Source: Auricularia sp. M13 (taxonomy: Eukaryota; Basidiomycota; Agaricomycetes; Auriculariales; Auriculariaceae). Taken from it: a stretch of DNA of 64,000 nucleotides. The DNA lies in contig CM073194.1 in NCBI GenBank assembly GCA_037042915.1, forward strand, positions 3,224,001 through 3,288,000, written 5' to 3'. Positions 44,461 through 54,285 of the stretch are shown one piece after another. The translations under genes and the position numbers were made by a program. The notes under the pieces were generated by a model that saw only the letters and a list, made by a program, of their open reading frames with translations, had not been told where the DNA came from and ran no database searches. Within the stretch, counting starts at the first letter, position 1; every line of letters begins with the position of its first letter.

Positions 44461-45861
44461 TATATATCCCAGTTGGCCTGTGTTCAGCCACGTGATCTCT
44501 ATGCGAAACATTAGCGATGCGCACCATAACGTAGGCTACCGTTGTCCACTTCTGGCCGCGTTTCTATGAAGATGCATTGCCATCAGAGAGAGTGACTCCT
44601 CGAGTTACGCGCAGCGCCCACCCAGACAAATTCCACCTGCAGTAGGATGAGCATCAGATGTCTATAGGGTGCGGACTGAGAACCGCACGTGCGTACCTCA
44701 TCCCCTACGTTCAACACTTGCGAGCCGTCAGCATCCGACTCATCGACAGCGCATATACTGTAATCACAGCAGAAAGACCGGGGAAAAGGTTACGCACAGT
44801 AATCGTACAGAAACCAGGCACATGCCCCCACTGGAGCCCGACCCGAGACATCAGAAACTTGTGAGCAGCCTGGCGAGCGCGTACCAGTCACACTAGCTTG
44901 GGCGCCGAATTCAAGCATGATCAGTTTGTCGGCTGCTCGCAATCTACATACGCCCTTTAAATCCTGCGTGCAGACCAGAGAGCTGTAGCCATTGGGCAGT
45001 GCGCACGACTCTCAGGCCGGCTCACGAGTCACTGGCAGACAGTGCAAGGCGCAGGCGCAAAATCCCAAGGTGCGAGCAGTCCAGAGTCCCGACTCCTCGC
45101 CCTCACGCGTTTGAGCTCGAGCACATGCGAAAGAAAACATCAGAGTGCCCTGGAATCCACAGCCATGGATGCTCATAATTCAACGTGTAACGTGCCACAG
45201 AGTAGAGTGAGACAGCCACTGGCAGGACGTGCAGTGTGTGGCGCCGCAAACCCCAAAAGTTCATTAACCTTGGCGCCAGGCGCGCAGCAAGACCAGGTAC
45301 GAGACTCGAGACTCGAGACACGAGCTGAAGACGGTGCACGAGAGCGGTGTCGGATTCTCTGAGGCGGCACGTCACGCGTCATTGTGCGACGATCTTGTCA
45401 ACGTCACGGACATTGTCAGCGCCGAGCAGCAGCATCAATTCCGATCTCGGACTGCGTCAGGATCATTTGCGGCAGAGACATGCGCCGAAGACGTAGGAGT
45501 GGGAGCCATCGCCCCCCAGCGCACATCCAACAGAGAATTCGAACGAGGACAAGATGCGGGATCTGCCGGCGTCATGGCAAGAAACAGGCGAGGAACAAAA
45601 ATCAACCAATCGTTCAAAAAAGCGTAACGTAACGTAATCAACTAACCAGAGCCACGAACCAAATCTACAATAGAGTACTTACGATGCACATCACAGCAGA
45701 GCAGCGGCGAGAGAGAGGGGGGAGAGAAAAATCCGAGGGAGCTCAGTCAAAGCCAGTGGTATAGGACACACAGAGCAAGAATGCGTGCGCGTGTGTGTGT
45801 GATACGGTAAATGCGAGTCCTTTTGCATTTTGCGATTGCGGGGCAGTAAAATGTTCGGGGT
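44461..45861. other. gene-free stretch
   Basis: No gene was found. CACTGGCAG motifs lie at 45,030-45,038 and 45,217-45,225. Next to the second there is a short GACTCGAGACTCGAGACACGAG repeat near 45,301, and the 3' flank of the PH-domain gene has a (TG)n tract near 45,789. Confidence 0.45.
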
Positions 45862-48191
45862 TCATGCAGAGCCAGAAGAAACTGTCGCAGCAGCAGACGA
45901 AGAAGAAGCGGGTTGAGGGTCCATGCCCGCGCCGGGATTCGGGACTTCGTCTGGCCGACGGCGTCGTCGTCTCCGTCTGCAATAAAAAGCAAAACCGTCA
46001 GCACGAGTTCACACGAAAGTGATAACGAATGTAGTATGTACCTGGGATACAGCGGCCCACGCGGCATCTGCCTCTCGTCCAAGTCCAGCGCAATGTTCGC
46101 CGCAGCCTGCAGCCCCTCGACCCACTGCAACAGAGTACGACGTCAGCTCTCAATACGCACTAAACAAAAAATCGGCAAGCAGAAACACACCTGCACGACC
46201 TCCTCCACGCTCCCCAGCTGGATCAAAAACTGCTCGCCCTCGGCCCTGATGCGCACGACATGCGGCTTCTTGACATAGTCCGAGCCCAAGCCGGACTCGG
46301 CGTGCTGCATGCTGTACACGCGCAGAGGCTCGCGCGCCGGCGCGTGCGTGTGCGTCGCGAGGAGCGACACCGTCGACGCCGCGGGCGACGCGGCCACCGG
46401 CGGGCGGTAGAATACATGTTGCTGCTGTTGTTGTTGCTGCTGGGTGTGCTGGGAATGTTGGGAGTATTGAAATTGTTGCGAGTGCCGGTGGTGGGAGTTG
46501 ACAGAGGAGGCGAGCATGGACGAGGAAGACGAGGGCGAGGGCGTCATCGAGTGTCTTCTCGACTGCGACTGCGACTGCGAGCTGGGCGCGTCGAACGGGT
46601 GTCGCAACACAAGCTTGTCCTGCCCGTTCGCAGACCCACCCACAGTACCAGTGCCAGTCTCGAGGCTCGTATGCGAGCTGGCGGGGCTGTCGCCGCCCAC
46701 GCTATTCCGACTCTGGTCCTCCGAGCTGCGCGCCGAGCTGGGCCCGCTGACACTCGAGCTGCGTCGCTGATGCCTCGTCAAATTGATCCTGCTCCGTCTC
46801 CACGCGCTGGGCCCGCCCCCTCCACTGCCCTCCTCCGTTGCCGATGCCCCACCACCACCGAACGAAAAGGACGAGCGGTCGCGGTACATCTTGAGCGCGG
46901 TGCCCTCGAGCACGAGCCACACCTTGCGCCAGCGCCGGTCGCGCGCCAGCACGCGCGGCGCGGAGAACTCCTGCTTGCGCGGGACGAGCGCCGCGAGGTA
47001 GATGCTGTTGCTGTACTCCGGCAGCTCCTCCTTGCCGTCCTCTGGCGCGTACGGCGGCGGCGGCTCGCTCGGCGCGTCGTGCACGGGCCGCCGCCGAATA
47101 GTCCCAGGCATCGAGCTCCGGCGTCTGCGCGGCTGCGGGCGTTCTTCCACACTGGGGAGGTGCTGCAATTGCGGGCCTTCGGTGAGGAGCGTGGCTTTCA
47201 TCTGGGCGAGGGTGGGGGAGGAAGAGGGCGAGCCGGGCGTGGTGGGAGAGCAAGGAGAGACTGCATGCTGGACCACGGGCGGCGGGTCGGGTCCGGGAGG
47301 CGACGCGCTTTGTCCCTCGTGGCCGCGGTCGGCCAACGCGTCGGCGCGTTTGCTTCCGGCCTCTTCCGCGAGGTCGGCCATGGAGCGCGACACGCGCCGC
47401 TGCAGGCCCGGGCGCGGCGTCGCCATCGCTGCCGGCGTCGCTACACTCGTGCTGGTGCTGGTGCTCACGTTCTTCGGCTGCGAGAAGTAGTCGACGGGCG
47501 AGGCCGGGACGCGCAGGTCCATGGGCGCCGCGTCGATCGAGATGGGCGGCAGCGTCCAGGCGGCGTTGCCTGGGGGCGCGGGCGAGGTGCGGACGCGGGC
47601 GGGAGGAGGGATGGGGCGCAGGGTGATCGTCTTGGACGACGAGGCGGGCACCATGCCGCCCTCCTCGTCGGTGTCGGCCTCGAGCTCCGAATCCACGACG
47701 GGCGACGAGAAAGACGCCGTCGGAGCGTCCTCGGCCGACGACTCGTCCTCATCCTCGTCGTCCTCCTCGTCGATCTCGTGCACGGCCGTCGGCTGCGGCG
47801 GCGCGTCCTCGCCGAAGAGCGGCAGGCGCGGCATGACGCGCAGCGACGAGCGCGCCGAGGGCCGTGGCCGGTGGGTCGGGGTGCGCAGGGCCTGCTGCTC
47901 GAGCGCGTGCTGGTGCTGCTCCATGAGGGTCGCGAGCGACGGCATCCGGGCGAGCGGCAGCGCGTCGGGCCGGCGGACGACGGACGGCGCGAGGCGCAGG
48001 CGGGGCGTCGCCGACCCGTCCGCGGACAGCGTCGGGCTCAGTATCGGCGGGATGGGCGGCAGCGACTCCAGGCGCGGCATCGGCGGCGGCGGCGGCCGGA
48101 GCGCGCTGCCGTCGACCGTCGCGGCCTTGCGCAGGGGCAGCATGTCGTTCGTCGTCGTCGTCGTCGTCATCGTCATCTCTGCGCCTGACAT
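45862..48191 (-). CDS. PH-domain protein with split PH domain and long disordered arms
   Basis: Exons 48191-46191, 46124-46042 and 45976-45862 join to 732 residues. The first 390 residues are disordered (Pro/Ser/Thr, an acidic run [14 protein letters not shown]). A PH domain then starts ([37 protein letters not shown], about 392-440) and is interrupted by about 180 residues of Ser/Gly/Gln-rich sequence including eight consecutive Gln. It resumes at about 621 ([57 protein letters not shown]) with the invariant C-terminal Trp. The last exon encodes an Arg run followed by a Ser/Ala tail. It probably binds membranes through phosphoinositides; role unknown. The split PH layout is known in fungal proteins of this kind, so the interruption need not be damaging. 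Confidence 0.8.
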
Positions 48192-49099
48192 TCAGCCGCG
48201 TTGCACCCGCCGCCGCCGCCGTGAGACACGGCGAGCAACGCACCTTGTCCGTTGTGGGTCGTGTTACGCAGCGGCAAAGGCCATCGAGTGCGAGTGCAAG
48301 GTGACGGTCCCAGTCGGGACATGAAAAACTCGGACAATCGCTGGTGACGCAATGAATTGATCGCTGCCGTCGCCCGTTTCGGCTCCTCGCCTGCTATTTC
48401 CGCTTCCTGCTCTCATCATGCCCGTTACAGCTCAGGGGCTTGCACGACGACAATCCCTGCACGCTCTTCATCGGTTGCAGGGACCGACAACGGTCTCAGC
48501 ACTCGTGCAGGTGCGTCATCAGGTTGGTCCAAGCGGCCATGTGCAAACGAGTCTAAAAGTAAACAAAACCAACACGTGCTGTGCTATCTATATCCACCTC
48601 ACTCCCTGATCTCATCGGTACCGACAGCCTACACCTTACCCCCGAAAGACACCGAACTCACGCTGTCAACAAGCTGAATAATGCTGTCAACAAGCTGAAG
48701 CTATCTCAGGCAGGCCGAGCCCTGCCCAAGCTCTCCCTGTACTATTATCGTACCCCGGAATGGTGCAACAGACAACATCCACTGTACCATGCGCTTTCCA
48801 TGAGGCAGGAGTTTAATGCCATCATCTAATAGGCGTCTCTGTCTTCGTGCCCTCAGCTCGCTTCGGGACGATATCCCAAGATACGGCCACAGTCGTCCAC
48901 GAATACTAGGGAATGGGTCGGTGTGCTCATTGCTGGCAACGACTCGTCGGAAAAACAACCATTATAATTACATTTCCTTCGTGACCCACCTCTCACAATG
49001 AGCGGCTGCTAGGTACCTGCTATCCGCTACTCAGTCATGTACAGGCTTCATGTTGACAGGATCGGATCGAGAAACCATGAGGCTGGCCGCTGGCGACCG
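48192..49099. other. gene-free stretch upstream of the PH-domain gene
   Basis: Contains the PH-gene promoter and a short tandem AATGCTGTCAACAAGCTGAA-like repeat near 48,663-48,698. Nothing coding. Confidence 0.5.
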
Positions 49100-49415
49100 A
49101 ATCGATGAGCAGCTTGTATCCTTCACCAGTCTGAGTACGGGGATTCCCTTGAAGCCCCATAAGAAATTTCAAGGCGTTCGAAGCAAGAGAAAGACCGCGC
49201 AATAGCTTCGTAGAGGTTGTCCGTGGGTTCCCACGCGAGCTTTCTCACTCCGGAGAAGGCGGACGAGGGATCTCGATATCGCCTTGGATAAAGCCACGCC
49301 AGAGTCTGGGGCGCTGCTTATGCGCAAAGAGAGTAGGCCGATTGGTAAAGTAAAGCCAGGCATCACTCTGGTCTCCAAGTCATCGCCACTTGCGGGAGGG
49401 AGCACAGGGGGGTGG
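49100..49415 (-). pseudogene. decayed F-box gene fragment
   Basis: DNA-level copy of part of the F-box gene at 27,141-28,922, matching roughly 28,000-28,310 in the same orientation. Shared blocks include AAATTTC.AGGCG, AGAGAAAGACC, GTTGTCCGT.GGTTCCCA, CTCACTCCGGA.AAGGC and CACGCCAGAGTCT.GGG. Small deletions break the frame; only pieces such as DDLETRVMPGFTLP (parent: NDFEDRVTPGFTIP) are still readable. There is no F-box, start or stop, so it cannot make a functional protein. Confidence 0.88.
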
Positions 49416-49424
49416 ACGCAAATC

Positions 49425-49715
49425 CTGCTGAATGATTCAGCAGGATAAGCATTTCATGAATCCTGTAATGCTCTAATGACATTCATCTTCCCGGATGCTC
49501 AGTAATTTCACTTTACGTCGATAGATAGCTTGATGTCTCGTTTCTCGCGGAACTGTACTTTCAAATCTCGGTTCAGAGACCTTGGGGTTATAATTCCCGA
49601 TCGGATAATCCGAGAGCGCCGACTGACCGGGTTCAAGTCTTGGCGATCATGATGATGGAGCGCCCGGCGCCGCACCGAAAACGTGCGTCGGCTTTATTCT
49701 TTGCCCGTGGCGCAC
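49425..49715 (-). repeat. dispersed repeat, copy B
   Basis: Reverse-complement relative of 42,955-43,215 (see copy A). It abuts the F-box fragment, so 49.1-49.7 kb is a mosaic of two segments copied from elsewhere in the same window. Its right edge runs into the leader of the acid phosphatase gene about 70 bp before that ATG, so the repeat may carry part of that promoter. Confidence 0.8.
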
Positions 49716-49787
49716 CTTCTCCTTGAAATTCACTACTGTACAAAGCCTGGGGCCACGGACGGCTTTCCATCTTGCTTCCTAACCGCC

Positions 49788-51540
49788 ATGGCGACATTCA
49801 AGCCGGCGCCGTGGCTGCTGTACTTCGTGGCTTGCCTCGCTGGCATCGCGTTGCTCGGGCACCTCACTCTGGGTAACGACGGCAGCGACGGAGCGCGCGC
49901 GTACAGACGCGATTTCGACAGAGCATACGTGATCGCGCGGCCCAGGCAGTCCGGCAAAGGCTCGGGGCTGCCGTTCGCGACCAGCTGGGGCGCGTATAGC
50001 CCGTATTTCGCAACAACGAAATACAGCGTGCCGAAAGGATGCCAGGTCACCATGGTACGTACCCCATCGCCCGTCAGGCTGGGTGGTTACTGATCCCAAT
50101 TGCTTACAGGCTAACATAGTGAGCAGTCTGTCCTGGATTTCAGCCTCACACTCTAATCGTCGGCTCAGTTGCAACGGCATGGCGCGCGCTTCCCGACGCA
50201 CGGCGCTACAACTCGCATCCAAACTGCAGTCGCCAAGATGCAGGCCGTGCCTTCATGGAAGGATCGCAAATTGGACTTCATCCCTTCCTTCGTATACGAT
50301 CTTGGAACGGATGACCTCATTTCATTCGGAGCAAAGCAGTACGTACCTCCCGACTCCTTCCACACGAATCTCAAGGCTTCGCACCAGGTCATTTGACGCT
50401 GGCTCGTTGACTGCGCAGAGATATAAGCATCTTGGCGAGCCATTTATCCGCGCGTCCGGCAGCCAGCGCGTCATTTTCACAGGAACCAATTGGACAGCAG
50501 GTTCGCACATTGCCTGATCTCCAATTTTCGAGTTCACAGGTGAGATTCATAGGCTTTGAGAGCGTGATAGGAGCATCTCTCCCGCCGCCTCTCATCATTT
50601 CCGAGGACGAAGGTGTCCGTTAATTGGTCTCTGCGAAGATATCTGGCTAACCAGTCTTCGCTTCAGTCCAACACTACGCTCGATGATTCTATGTGTCCGA
50701 CTGCACCATCGTCAGACGCTTTCCAGGCTACGTGGCAAGACGTCTTTGCCCCCGCCATAATCAAACGACTGCAAGCGCTGGCCAATCCCCCAGAATCTCT
50801 GCAGCTTGACAACGTCGACATTCCGAATCTCATGTCGCTGTGCTCTTTCCACACCCTTGCTTCGGAGGATACGCTGCGATCAACGGTCACCAGTCCGTGG
50901 TGTGCGCTGTGGACGCCGCGCGATGCAGTAGCTTTCGAATATTGGATGGACCTTGACAAATATTACGGGAACGGGTGAGTCCTCCTCCTCCCTCGTAGTA
51001 CCCTCATTGCCTTTGCGAGGGTGCTAATAGGGATGCATGCTCAGCTACGGCAATGAATTGGGGCCAGTCCAAGGAGTGGGGTACGTGAACGAGCTGCTCG
51101 CACGGCTCACGCGCACGGCCGTCGTCGACAGCACGAGCACCAACCACACGCTGGACGCGAATCCCGCGACCTTCCCCCTCAACCGCACGCTCTACGCGGA
51201 CTTCTCGCACGACAACCAGATCATCTCGATCCTCGCTGCCCTCGGCGTCCTTACACAGCAGCAGAAGGGTGCCATGGATCCCGCGGTCTTCGACTCCGAA
51301 AGGACGTGGATCGCCAGCCGGCTCGTGCCGTTTTCCGGACGGGTGGTGTTCGAGAAGCTCAGCTGCAAGGCAGAGCCGGCTCAGAGCGTGAGAGTGCTCG
51401 TCAACGAGCAGGTTGTCCCGCTGCCCGCGCCGTGCCCTTCGCGAGAGGACGGCGTGTGCGATTTGCAGACCTTCGTGCAGAGTCAGGCGTTTGCCAGAGG
51501 CGGGGCGCAAGAGGAGTGGAGACGGTGCTTTGCTTCTTGA
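49788..51540 (+). CDS. histidine acid phosphatase (phytase-like)
   Basis: Branch-2 histidine phosphatase. Exons 49788-50054, 50110-50118, 50169-50338, 50388-50500, 50553-50614, 50667-50974 and 51045-51540 give 474 residues. The catalytic RHGARFPT motif (nucleophile His about 96) and the distal proton-donor motif SHDN (about 364-367) are both present, as are FIRASGSQRVI, PPPLIISEDEG, NTTLDDSMCP and several Cys expected in disulfides. The N-terminus has a hydrophobic segment at about 9-28 preceded by few charges, so the protein is secreted or type II anchored. Exon 2 is a 9-nt micro-exon (ANI) that restores the family sequence before LQRHGARFPT. Expected reaction: release of phosphate from phytate or other monoesters outside the cell. 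Confidence 0.9.
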
Positions 51541-52549
51541 GAAGATCTAGGATGTGGATGTGTTCTCTCATTTGATCTTTCGTACACTGAACATCTACTC
51601 TATCGCATTGAACTTATTCCTTCCAGGAGCTTAGTCTCCTTCGCAGACTTTACATTTGAAGATGTAGGAACTCGAAATCCAGCCCAGTCTGTTCTTTAAA
51701 CTATGTATAGCAGTCGTCCGAAAGGCAACAATGCCTTGGTGATGCGTATGCAGTTTGTATGACTTCGACGTGTCACGTCCCCAGCAGGCGTATCTGTCTG
51801 ACTCCAAGCTGTCATCACTTGACACTCAACTAGTACGTGACATATCATGTGCGAGACATTTGAACTGCACGACCCCAGATCAATGAGGATGACATGCTGA
51901 TGGCCCCTGTCTAACCAGGATGGCCAGTAAGTACTGCAGTTATCCTGATCCCTTTGAGTTCGTCCCCCACTTCTACTATTCTTAAGCACCGCGTCAGTCT
52001 GTGAGTCTCACGTGACGCGCCGCGGCTAATGGCGTTTCACGTGACTTACTGCAGCCCGTGCAAGTTATACGCGCATCGTGTACCTAATCTGTCCGTCGAA
52101 GATACCAGGCGAAGTGTCGGGACTGGGCTCGTCTTGCCTTCTGAATGATGCAATACCTGATGAGCCGTAATTCACACGCTCGAGTCAAGAGCCAGTGAAC
52201 ATCCCTTCGGGCGGCGAGACCGTGCGCGGAACTTCCTTGCTGGCCTCGACACCACAGAGCGACCATGGGTATTCAAGCGTCTTGCCCCGATGTAGCGCGG
52301 CGCGGCGTCGATCTCCCTAAACTTCATTTCTGTCTGCATGACCGCATAGTGTCCTTTTCGAATCTCTGCGCATCCTTGAACACCCGAACCCACGAGCTGC
52401 TCTTCTAATGCCGTCATATCGATAACTTTCCACTGGCAGCAAAGTACAAAGCCTGCCATTCGCCCTTTATCCAATGTTCTGCAGATTTTCTCGCTTCCTC
52501 CGTTTCGGTTCACTTCTTCTCTTTGTATTACTTCATACCACTTATCGCC
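51541..52549. other. gene-free stretch
   Basis: 3' flank of the acid phosphatase and promoter of the small secreted gene. No elements were recognised. Confidence 0.5.
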
Positions 52550-53062
52550 ATGCTGTCGCGGAATTTTCTGGCTTCGGCTCTCATGCTGCCCGCGCTTGCG
52601 CTCGCGCAGAACACCATTCGCCCCAGCACAGTGGCAGAGGTGGTACTCGCCGGAGAAGCTGCCCACGCCGCCGGTGAAAGCGCTGAGTCCATTCTGGACC
52701 CGGATAAGTGCATCGGCGCGACAGCGCAGGAGGCCGATGCGGTCGTCGTCACGCTCGACTGCGCCGGACGGATGTGACGCAGTCGCCCGCGTACGATCGC
52801 GCCACCGCCGACCAAAGCGATGAAAGTCGCTCTGTGCTGAGCGGCGGTCGACAACGCCGTGCTGCTCGTGGAGTACGACGGCTCGGCCAAGCAGCAGTTC
52901 GCATCGGCGGCTTTCAACCACCGCATCGCCATCGCAAGCGACGGGCGCTGCATCACGTTGTTCAGCGGCAAGTCGGAGTCCCCACTCCTGCTTACCGAGT
53001 GCTCGCAGTCCAGTGTGGGCCAGGTCTGGCCCGTCTGGCTAACCCCTCCGTTCCCGAAGTGA
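52550..53062 (+). pseudogene. small secreted lectin-like gene with in-frame TGA
   Basis: Exon 1 from 52550 encodes a signal peptide (MLSRNFLASALMLPALALAQ) and a compact domain (PSTVAEVVLAGEAAHAAGES, DPDKCIGATAQEADAVVVTLDC). Exon 2 (52842-53062) continues VDNAVLLVEYDG, FNHRIAIASDGRCITLFSG and TECSQSSVGQVW, resembling the QxW-type strands of ricin-B lectin-like folds. The only phase-correct intron I find is 52791-52841 (GTACGA...TGAG), but it leaves a TGA at 52775-52777 in frame, 15 nt before the donor. So either the gene carries a nonsense mutation, or a non-standard splice removes the stop. Sequence on both sides still looks well preserved, implying recent inactivation if real. Confidence 0.5.
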
Positions 53063-54285
53063 GGGTCCAAGGGCGAACGAGTGAGAGATAATGCGCGGAT
53101 ACATCCTGGCCCCTGTGCAGATCCGCGCAGACTTGGTGGCGATAACTTATTTATTTCTTGAAGTTGGAGTATGTATCATGACGAACGATTCGAAATGCCT
53201 GCGTTCCGAGTTACACAAATGTGATCTGCAACAGCCCAGGTTCCGAGCAACGTGAGCGAGTACAGTACCGGACGAATGTCCACGTCGAGATGACCATCAA
53301 ATGACCGGCGTCGACTAGCGCTTCGCTAAACAACAGCAACCGTGGGCAGTAGCAAAGAGTACAGGTTCACAGGGCACCAGAGAAGCAAAGGCAGGTAGAC
53401 ACGGCTGACCGGTCAGCTCATGCGACAACTTGACTCGATGATACGAGAAGACCGACGAGGCGCGGGCGGAGGGCAAGTGACGGGGATTGACGGCGAGCTA
53501 GCCTCCGTTTGAGCATGCTAAAGAGATGTGGCAGTCCTGTTGCGAGAAATTTTTACGGTCGACGTGATCAAAAGAAAGAGGTGGGCTTGATTCAAAGGCC
53601 GCCGCTGCGGTTGTCTTCTCACTGGCAGGTCAACTACATTGTCTGGCCGGCCGTCTTCAATGGTTGTCGCCTACTCCTCGTATCCTGCCTGATCAGTCTT
53701 GCCATGTGTTTGGGCTGTCGACATATCTTTCGCACGCCCGCGGGGAATCGTGAAGGCCACTTAGTGCGCCGCGATCCTTGTCAGCTGTAAGCGGGTGGAA
53801 GTCGCCTTCAAACTGAAAGCACAAAGTCCTGAAAGTCATGTCAGTACAGCTGCTGGGAAATCCGGTGCTCGTAGCTATACTGAATATATTCTCGCGCAGC
53901 TCTACATGTCTCCGGGACTTCCTGGGTGCAGGACAACTGACTATCACGTCCTCGAATAATTACGAAACCCATGTCGATTGAAACGTGCAGAGCCCTGCCA
54001 AGAGGCGCGTGGATCTTCGATCGAAAGCGTGTTTCTGCCAGAAAGATGTTTTGGTCAACGTATCACTCTATGGGCGCACATGACATGAAGGCGTAGACCT
54101 CTTTCCACCATATACGGGCCAGACGTGGTGCCTCACCATGCACGGAGCATGCGACTCTATTCTTCCTGCGCATCTTATCGACAGGCATCGGCGCACTGTC
54201 ATGTCTAGCCCGCTCATTCACCCTGGATTCTGCTGGCGCTATAAAGCGGTCGACGACGAAGGCCAAGTTCTACCCATCAGGCGCA
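53063..54285. other. gene-free stretch
   Basis: Contains a CACTGGCAG motif at 53,620-53,628 and the sedolisin promoter. ORFs of 60-93 codons show no family character. Confidence 0.5.
54240..54246 (+). promoter_or_regulatory. TATA box of sedolisin copy 1
   Basis: TATAAAG, 46 bp upstream of the ATG at 54286. Confidence 0.55.

Noticed and set aside
46260-48188. 642-codon plus-strand ORF opposite the PH-domain gene
   Set aside because: Arg/Gly/His-rich shadow of the codon pattern of the real minus-strand gene.
49560-49660. tRNA-like GGGTTCAAGTC stretch near 49,628
   Set aside because: The surrounding bases do not form a T-stem with five good pairs, nor a D-arm, anticodon arm or acceptor stem. 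The segment belongs to the dispersed repeat shared with 43 kb.
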